Of a stretch of 64,000 bases of DNA, positions 56,401 to 64,000 are shown in pieces. The number at the start of each line of letters is the position of its first letter. Position 1 is the first letter of the stretch. The stretch spans positions 48,973,062 through 49,037,061 of the forward strand of contig CM067545.1 of NCBI GenBank assembly GCA_034509755.1. Direction: 5' to 3'. The position numbers and the translations under genes are program-made. Under the pieces are notes generated by a model, which was given only the letters and a program-made list of their open reading frames with translations, did no database searches and was not told the origin of the DNA. The stretch is from Anisodus tanguticus. Taxonomy: Eukaryota > Streptophyta > Magnoliopsida > Solanales > Solanaceae.

Positions 56401-59400
56401 CTTCAGCATTGAATATGTAGTATTTTCATTGTATTAGCATCCGCATGCACTATGCTGTACAACGAGTTCTATCAACAGTATAGAAACAACTATGAATATG
56501 ATTGCAAGAGGACAATGTGACTGAAAGCAGTCAAGGAATAAACAATGTGTGACAAATGAAAGTTCACAGTTTCCCAACCATCCTCCATCCTCTTTACGGT
56601 AGTACCACATTTATCTTTGAATAATAGAACTTTGATTAAATATTGCAGTACGCCTAAAAGAACAGCAAGCAAGCAGGTTGGGTACCCGAAACATACCAAA
56701 TTAGATTCCACTGTCCAAAACCTGCCTAGTGCCTACTGCTCTTTTAAGGTTTGTAATCTACCACCCTGAACATGCCCCAGTTATAAGCCTAAAACAGATA
56801 GCTACCCATAAACAAGGTGCATTGAGCAATTGAAAGAAGGAAAACCAAAATAAACACAAAATCACATTGCTGATGTTGAAAGATCAAAATAACAGAAGGC
56901 AAAAATTTAGAGTGCGCCATCACTGATATTAACTTTAAAAGGTACTAATTAAACCTCACATAATGCCGATTGACTAACAAGTATTATTACATGACATCTT
57001 CACAAAATGCCCAGTATAATCTTAAGATCGTTAATGGAAAATATATTACAAGTACGAAATATTGAAACAAGCATAAAATAATGAAGTACTGTGGTATCAG
57101 AAATCAGAGGGACAATTCAAATCCCATTGATGAACATTCCCGAAATTCATCAGAATCACTAAGTTACTGGAAATCAGAATTAAGCTAATGCGATTTAAGT
57201 TCTCAAAAGGAAATTGATTCAAAGTCCAAGTTTTTAGCAATGTTGAACTAGTAGACATGCAACAACCCCTTCAAACCAGAAAGAGAAGTAATGGAAAGAC
57301 GTTCATATTATTTAAATTGTGACAAACACAATAATATGACTTCAAAAAGCAAGTTGTCCATTTTAGTTTCTTTAGAAAAGACATCTAAAGACAGCAAACA
57401 GAAAACAAAGAACTAAATTAACTAGATCTAGCATGAAATCTAGGAACACAGTTCCGTTTTGCTTAAATTCCTTATCAGGTATGTTACAATATGTCAGAAT
57501 GGTAATAGCTCAAGCAATAATATGTTACCTCTTTTTTGACAAGTCTCAAAAACTCATGACGCTCCAGGCTTACAGACTGAAAGGATAAGCAACAAAGCAG
57601 GTCATGATCAGCAAAGGTCCAATGTACAAAAGAAAAGCTCCAGCCAAGTACTTACAGAAGCTGATGCTAAAACAGCCAATGCACGACTAAGCTCACAAAG
57701 CTGCTCTTGTTGATCCAAAGTTTTGGTTTTCTTTAGTTCTGCTTCTTTAGCAGTTGCAAGAGTCATCTCTTCCAAAGCTACATCCTTCTGATTTTCTTTC
57801 ATCTTAGCCTGCTCTTCTTCTTCTTCATCTTCCTCCTCCTAAAGCAACGACTTTAGAATTAGTAATCTACAAACATACTTTTTAATAAGGTAAATAATTT
57901 TATTAATAATGGGGAAATCACAAGTATACAAGCAGTATACCAACAGGTACAGCACAATATGATTCTCTACGAACGACAACCAATCTTCTATACACACTGT
58001 AACTTCATGGGTGCACCATAAGGAGACTAGGAATGAGAGGCTATTCCTCAAATGTACATAGTTCTTTCCTTCCACAAAGATACTTCTACTACAAACTCTA
58101 CGAAATCAGAGGTGAAGTTTCAAATGGCCAACAGTTACATTCAATCACCACACATAATTATAACATTAGAAAGCTGATACTGTAATATCTACGTCTAAGA
58201 TTTTGCACCCAAAAGGTAAAAAATATGCTTGGAAAGAATTGGACAGGAATCAGGTTAGGAAGGATTAGCAAGTGTATCAAAAGCAAGTGAAAAAGAGGAT
58301 TTTTGTATTATCCTCCTGGGTCGCAAGTCTATCTTAAGTTATCAGTAACATGATGCTAAAATAAAAGTGATGTTTAAGCCAACTACTTAACTTCTCTCTT
58401 AACATAATGGAAATGACAAGGTTATACTGAGCTTATTTTAGCGTGTACCACTTTACAGAACTATCTTACCAGGAAAATGTCCATTTTGCTAGCACACTAA
58501 CCAAGATATCCAGTTTGGAGTAATGTAGTAAAAACTAAAAATACAATTTGTCTTTCAAGTATTGCAAATAAGTTTAGAAATAATATTCTAAACTTGAACA
58601 ATATGAATTCTTCCCAATAATTTAAATTGATCATAAGGTTTCATGACCCATAAAGGTCAAAAACAACAGTATAAGGACAGAGGGACAAGATTAGTGTTTA
58701 GTTGACTCTACCATTCACTCGCAAAAGTGTATTTCCATTAATTCGTCTTGCCATTTATTCATTTTTAGATAAACATCCAGCACAATAGAAGAAGCAATAT
58801 TTTACCTTGATGAGCTCTTCTTCCATTTCTAAGAATTCTAGCTTTCTCTTCCTTTCAGCAAGAGAATCTTCAGATGGCATAGATGTAACTTGAACAGTGT
58901 CAACCAACTCATCTGGCAGTGATGAAAGTGTAGCTTGAACAGCTTCCTCTGGTTTAACTTTGCCTGATACTGTGAAAGCTCTGAGGAGAATAAAACAAAA
59001 CACTAACATGCTCAGTTGATAGTCTAAATCACAAGATCCTCGAAACATGGAATGGAATTACCTAGAAAGGATTAACAAAGAAGATGGCAATGAATGGTTG
59101 AGCGATAAGTCCAGCCAATCTTGCAACTGTAAAGATATTAGCATGCAACAATCCAAGATAAGTCTTCTGTACTTTCATAATGAAGCCAATATATAGAAGT
59201 TCACAAGCAGGATGTGAAACTTGTTGCACTTGAGAAAGAGAAGGAAGTGCAATAATAAATTTCCTGTTGATAGTAAAACAGAAGCAACAGGAAATTTACT
59301 ACACACATTATTCTTCCCCAACTCAGATTAATTGTTCCATCATATACCCCACTCAAGGGCAACTGATCCTTGAATATAATGACCACCATCACTGTGAAAG

Positions 59401-62400
59401 AGATGATGTTCAGCTGGAATTATGGTAGAAGAAAGAGAGGACACAGGGTGTGGAAAGTTGCTCCACTAAGAACACTTATCAGATTTGGAGCATGTTTTGG
59501 ACCTGTCCTGGACAGTGCCTCACTCCATTTTGGATTCTTACATAGCTGGAGAAGAGACGGTCTTAATAGGAAGATGCACAATTTTGGAATACTATTAGCA
59601 TAGTCAATTTGGATGGAAGGAAAATAGAATTGTTGAAGGCAAACATAGCAACACACATAGCCTTAAACAAAATTGTATTTCTTTGCTAGCTTTTTGATGC
59701 AACATGACCATAGTAAATGATGTAGATTCCATGCTATATATGATTGTGGCTTTGCACACTTTTTATTTTTTAACGAATCATCTTAGTGTTGTTTTACCAT
59801 TTATAGATTATCATTACTAATAAAAAAATTGTTCCACTAACACTTGTGTAAGTCGTTTGGAGAAAGAAATAAGAGCTTTTTGAAGGCGTAGAGATGAATT
59901 TTCTACAATTGAGGAGTAGCCTCTTATTCCTTATATCTTTTTGGGACACCCATGATGTTCCTTTATGTACAGAATACTGGGTGACGTTTGCAGAAAATCA
60001 TATATTTTGTAAGTTTCCTAATTTTTGGTGTATGTCTTGTATAAGAGCTCTCTTTTGCCAAACATCAATAGATTTATTACTTTATCACAAAGAAAAACAG
60101 TAGCAGAAATACCATCCTGTTAAACATATTTACAAAAACCTTAGATTCCATCAAAAGTTATGTGAACCTACTGATGCAAAAGCCAGTGGCTATTAAAGGC
60201 AGCTGGAAAGGAAGGAGCACATTGTAGCCAAAGCCAGCTACAAAACTAAGGGTGGTAAAATATAAAGGGGAATTCTAAGCATTGCATATCCAGCCAGTAA
60301 ACAGCAGTAATTGGCTAGATACACAAAGAGCAGGGGGAGAGAATCCTATAGGACGTGGATATCAGAACATCTACAAGATTGGGAGATGAAGGAGCTGAAG
60401 ATTACTATATAAGCAAAAACTATCATCTTCAAATAGAGAGAGAAACAAGTGGATTTGGGAATGGTTTTGGAAAGGGCACAAAGATGGGAGTCTTAAGAGA
60501 GAAGAAAAATTTCGTCCACTGTACAACATGGTCAAAAGCACCAGGAAAAGTGTCCTTTGCTTCCATAGCCGCATGGGAGCCATTCTTACAGCAGTGAACT
60601 AGAGAAAAAGAAGCATCATCTGTATCAGTTGGTGTCTCATGAGTATCAGATAGTGGATGAGGATGTCAACCATTCATTGTGTCACTGCCAAATTGCACAC
60701 ATGATGTGGAATTCAGAGAGGAAATGTTTGGTCTTCAGTGAATGATGCTAGGGGCCTAGGTAGCTAAAGACACACTATTGTGCCTACAAGATGGACGTTC
60801 AAGAGCAGAAGAGGAGTTGGGGGAAACTCATTTTGTTTTTTCTGAGAAAATTCTGAAGCACATGTGATAATCTAGACAGTGCTGATGACAAGAGGCTCTT
60901 TGTAGAGAAACAGGTTTTGAGGTAGGTTTCTTCACTTTTTGTATATATCTTTTGCAAATGAGGTTTTACTTCCCAGCATCTCATTAAAATATTTACCTAC
61001 ATCAAGAAGAAAATCAGGGATAGAGTCATATCAGACCACTCAAAATAACGCATAATTTTCCGGATAAATACTTGTCGATTTAAAATTTCCAAAGCCAAGG
61101 AGGACTCCAAAAGCAATAGAGAACATATCAGATTTCCCATTTAAGTTATTTCAAATGACTATATTGACTACAAAATCTAACTAATATGACCACATCCAGA
61201 AGTTTCTGCAGGAATCAGGATTCACCAGAGACAAAAATAATGAAACCAAAATATGCAGAAATACGGTGCAAACCACTACGCACAAGATAAGACATAAAGG
61301 CACGGAATTTAGAGACAAAAGTAGTTAATTTGCTCGAGCAAATAATGGACACAAGACTAACAAAAGATCAAATCATACCTGCTTCCGCATTTCTTCTACT
61401 GAAAGTAATCCAAGTAAGCCTCTTTCTCGACAGGCTTGACGGAGCTCATCTTCCGAAAGGGACTCTACACCCTCTGCTTTAATCATCTTGTCATCAGTCT
61501 TTATCCTGCCAATAGCAGCAAAGTTTTGTTAAATGAGGGAAATCTTTTGTTTCTACAACACATGCATCACAAAAGCATTAACTCATCTCCAGTGTAACCA
61601 CAAAGACCAAATAGAAATCTAAAAAAAAAAAAAAAGCAACAAACACTTAATCTTTTATGGTGAGAGGATGCAAATTGTCCGCAGCTCACAGGTCCTGGAA
61701 GCTATCAATAGATTGCTTGACTGCTCCGACTATGGTCTCTATCTTCTTAGACTTCTGTCATCGTACACTTTTTACTGGTTCCCTGTTACCAACACCCAGC
61801 AATTCCCCAAGAAAAAATCAGACAGGACAACACCTGATGTCCAAATCTGGCACGGAATTTTTTCTTTTGAAAAGGTAATGGTTGTATAAATAGAACAGCA
61901 CAAAGAATGTGCTGATAATACTGTACAAGTGAGGAAAAGCGTAAAAAAGAGAAACCCAAAAGTATGGACCTCTTAAGCTCTTAGGGATTCTATGGATTCC
62001 AACATAGTTTCTCGCTCATTAGCAGACTCCACTTTACACCATTAGTGAAACAACAAGACAGTCAAACTTGATTCTCTAAAGTGATTTGAACTTCTCTTCA
62101 AAGCATCTAAAATTTCTCTCTCCAAACCACCCATCAGATACAAGCTGGAACTGTATTACACCAGTTATTTCGTACTTTGCTTAGTATATGCCTATGTCAG
62201 CAATGCAAAAGATCCTGTGTAGCCCCAGGCATGGACCATTTGATACCAGCAAAGTTCAGAAATAGCTGCCATAGCTGGTCTATGATAGAACAGTCCAAAA
62301 ACAGGTGATTAAAGGTTTCTGCTTGAGCCCCACATAGGTAGCTGCTACATAATAAAAGGGCAGCCTGGTGCACCAAGCTCCCGCTATGCGCAGGTCTAGG

Positions 62401-64000
62401 GAAGGACCGGACCACAAGGGTCTATTGTACGTAGCCTTACCCTAATGAGAAACCTATTTTCTGTGAGCTATCTACAGTTAGGCAAGCCTCTTCGGCCTCA
62501 ACCGAGAAAAGCACTCCGCTTTAAGAGGAGCCCTTGACTTCCAAATTTTCTTCCAGGGCCAAGGTTTAAATTGTTGATCTTCCTCTGATAAAATCTTGTA
62601 GCAAGACTTGACAAAAATTCTGGCACAGGATTGTTGTTAGCTGGAAATGATAGGGGCTCTAATATCTTAACAGAACTTTGTAACATAACAAAGCTACCTT
62701 ATATGAAACGACCATAAGAATGCAAATAAGTTCTTAGAAAAACTGACCATAATAGTGCAGGTTAGTTTATTTTAAAGAAGAAAGGGCACAATTGAAGGAG
62801 AAAAATATAAATGAACTATTTAGGCTCGAATTATTCAAAATTTATTTAAAAGAAAAATAGAGATCAGCTGACTAAATATTTGTTAAAGAAGGAAAAAAGA
62901 GCACAAGGTGGAGAAAAAAGGATACATAACCTATTCGACAAAAATTAACTCAATATAAAAAATCATACTCCCTCTGTTTCAATATGTTTGTCTGGTTTTG
63001 ACTTGGCACGGAGTTTAAGAAGGTAAAGAAGATATTTGAATCTTGTGGTCTTAAATTAAAGATATGAAGAATAGACTAAAATGTCTTTTAATCTTGTGGT
63101 CTTAAACATGACATGTGGAAAGTTGGAATTAAAGAGTTATCAAAAAAGGAAAGAGACAAACATTTTGACACATACCAGAAAAGAAAGTAAGACAAACATT
63201 TTGAAACGGAGGGAGTAATAGTGAAGACCAGTTTATTTTGAAGAAAAAAGCACAATTGAAGGAAGAAAAGATCGATGAAGCGTTTAGGCTCAAGTTATTC
63301 AAAAATAAAAAGGAAAGCAGAGATCAGCTGACTAAATATTTGTTGAAGAATGAAAAGGAACATAATTTGGAGAGAAAAGGACATATAAAATATTAGACAC
63401 AAGTTAACTCAAAACGAAAAAATAATGAGACTTACTTTTGGAGCCTCTTTCGAAGCATAAATCGCAAATATGCATCAGTTCCAAAGGGGTTGATACCCAT
63501 ATATTTGCACATATTCACCAACCTCGGTCTGCATTTAATGGATACTTATCATTCACACTTCAATATTTTAACCACTAGCAGTATATGCAACAAAAAAAAA
63601 AACATTTAGTCAGAATTAAACCAAGAAAGTGTAATTGGGCAGAAACCTGCTGATATTATCCAAAGTCAGCTCATCATTAAACAGCTTGGCAAATCCTAAA
63701 ATTTCTTCATTAGATACACAAGCACCCCTTCTGACCTAGTCAATTGTAATATAAACATCCACAGCAGTTAAATAGGAAAAGGAGGGGGAAAGAACGGAAA
63801 CAAAAACTTTGGCTTATTATTTCAAGATTTGGCAAATATAGAAAAATACAGATGAAAGTAAAACCCAAAAAGATGTGAGAAATAAATATTTTACCTTATT
63901 CATAAATTCATCAAGGTCCTCTGCTGTATTCTTTAGTTCTCCGCTTCGCGAGCTTTTAACTTCCTTTGCCATCTCTTTGACTGTTTCTTGTAGAAATTTC
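53427..64000 (-). CDS. LETM1-like mitochondrial inner-membrane protein, 3' part (5' end outside window)
   Basis: Twelve exons on the minus strand: 64000-63895 (cut by the window edge), 63735-63647, 63528-63436, 61505-61379, 59126-59062, 58980-58806, 57838-57656, 57576-57529, 56376-56227, 56092-56010, 54974-54859, 53521-53427. Phases agree; about 442 residues. The LETM1 ribosome-binding-like domain is shown by LVNMCKYMGINPFGTDAYLR, LRKRLQKIKTDDKMI, SLSEDELRQACRERGLLG and LQDWLDLSLNHSLPSSLLIL. Then come KVKPEEAVQATLSSLPDELV, an acidic coiled coil, LCELSRALAVLASASSVS, a second coiled coil, and an EF-hand-like loop DRDYDGKVTPEE. By family knowledge LETM1 proteins act in the inner mitochondrial membrane in K+/H+ or Ca2+/H+ exchange and mitochondrial translation; Arabidopsis LETM1/LETM2 share this order. 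The transmembrane segment and transit peptide lie outside the window. Introns hold LINE, SINE, TRIM and MITE insertions. Confidence 0.93.
54407..54629. mobile_element. Stowaway-like MITE in the last LETM1 intron
   Basis: Ends GCTCCCTCCGTCCCAATTTA and TAAATTGGGACGGAGGGAGT are near-perfect inverted repeats; one of the best-preserved copies in the window. Confidence 0.9.
55153..55498 (-). mobile_element. TRIM element, copy 2, in a LETM1 intron
   Basis: Two ~130-bp direct repeats, 55153-55284 and 55369-55498 (shared CTAACTCAACCCCAAAAGGTA-type, GAGGATTGACCAA, TTCCCCAACCAATGTGAGAC). On the minus strand TGGTATCAGAGC (55357-55368), the initiator tRNA-Met primer-binding site, directly follows one terminal repeat, and GGTGTGGAGGGAG, a polypurine tract, precedes TGTTAGAG of the other. 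No coding capacity: a miniature LTR element of ~346 bp. Confidence 0.9.
57876..58080 (-). mobile_element. LINE 3' end in a LETM1 intron
   Basis: The minus frame encodes YVHLRNSLSFLVSLWCTHEV and CIEDWLSFVENH, a conserved C-terminal stretch of Solanaceae LINE proteins, then a 3' tail with TTATTAATAAAATTATTTACC. Only the last ~70 codons are present. Confidence 0.7.
59400..60050 (+). mobile_element. LINE 3' fragment in the LETM1 intron after exon 4 (of those seen)
   Basis: RRKRGHRVWKVAPL (about 59430-59470) and FLQLRSSLLFLISFWDTHDV plus CTEYWVTFAENH (about 59895-60005) are the terminal motifs of a plant LINE ORF2, separated by decayed sequence; frameshifts throughout. Confidence 0.65.
60500..60830 (+). 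mobile_element. LINE zinc-binding (zf-RVT) fragment in the same LETM1 intron
   Basis: TTWSKAPGKVSFASIAAW followed by DEDVNHSLCHCQIAHMMWNS resembles the zf-RVT region (KAPxKVxFFxWxA … HLxxHCxxxxxxW) of LINE reverse transcriptases. It lies after the C-terminal fragment above, so it belongs to a second copy or a rearranged one. Confidence 0.6.
62195..62620 (-). mobile_element. LINE zf-RVT fragment with an Au SINE inside
   Basis: On the minus strand, WPWKKIWKSRAPLKAECF (about 62590-62510) and, after an interruption, CGAQAETFNHLFLDC and QLWQLFLNFAGIKWSMPGAT (about 62340-62210) are the two halves of one zf-RVT domain. The interruption holds a minus-strand Au SINE at about 62353-62448. Confidence 0.78.
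62353..62448 (-). mobile_element. Au SINE 3' part inside the LINE fragment
   Basis: Reverse complement: TAAGGCTACGTACAATAGAC … GCATAGCGGGAGCTTGGTGC … ACCAGGCTGCCCTTTT, the Au 3' half. Its 5' tRNA-like part was not recognised. Confidence 0.82.
62966..63219. mobile_element. Stowaway-like MITE in a LETM1 intron
   Basis: Ends TACTCCCTCTGTTTCAATAT-GTTTGTC and GACAAACATTTTGAAACGGA-GGGAGTA are inverted repeats. The interior carries a duplicated AATCTTGTGGTCTTAAA. Confidence 0.88.

Noticed and set aside
1..64000. CRISPR arrays, operons, prokaryotic or phage systems
   Set aside because: Intron-bearing plant genes throughout; no regularly spaced palindromic repeats with unique spacers. The TS tail array has no spacers of that kind.

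Overview
This is a plant nuclear window. All six recognisable genes are land-plant families with short exons, AT-rich introns and consensus splice sites. The repeats point to Solanaceae: many 3' tails of the tobacco TS SINE family (GTA-TGTTG-TTG ends), Au-type SINEs (ends in GTGCACCGGGCTGCC) and Stowaway-like MITEs (CTCCCTCCGTCC ends). I cannot decide between Nicotiana, Solanum and relatives from this sequence alone. I rebuilt the exon models by hand; every exon phase agrees across every junction.

Layout. (1) 380-1842, minus: a complete HVA22d/e-like gene with an ABRE-type palindrome just upstream. (2) 2924-11104, minus: a 19-exon kinesin-14 with an N-terminal malectin-like domain, 1099 aa. 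(3) 13268-20122, plus and divergent from the kinesin: a 13-exon WD40 gene, orthologue-like to Arabidopsis DSE1/TANMEI, 376 aa. (4) 21796-26239, plus: a 4-exon SpoU-type RNA 2'-O-methyltransferase, 345 aa. (5) 26.2-53.4 kb: a repeat-rich block with one intact gene, an F-box/kelch gene at 36282-37469. (6) 53427-64000, minus: the 3' twelve exons of a LETM1-like mitochondrial inner-membrane protein gene, running off the right edge.

The repeat block holds a complete solo LTR with a 5-bp target duplication, a copia RNase H/LTR remnant, a TRIM element (a second one lies in a LETM1 intron), a tRNA-derived SINE with target duplication, three copies of one hAT family, a hAT-like element inserted in an Au SINE, another 0.8-kb hAT-like element, a cyclophilin pseudogene, and a Helitron Rep/HUH fragment split by the largest hAT copy. 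Several nestings can be ordered in time from target-site duplications.

The genes do not form a pathway; they are ordinary neighbours. I found no convincing new biological system. The observations most worth a second look are two GC-AG introns (kinesin, DSE1), a hAT deletion derivative whose deletion maps to a 10-bp direct repeat, the hAT-in-Helitron nest, a duplicated 5'UTR-exon-like segment of the F-box/kelch gene 7 kb downstream of it, and a five-unit tandem array of SINE tails in that gene's presumed 5'UTR intron.
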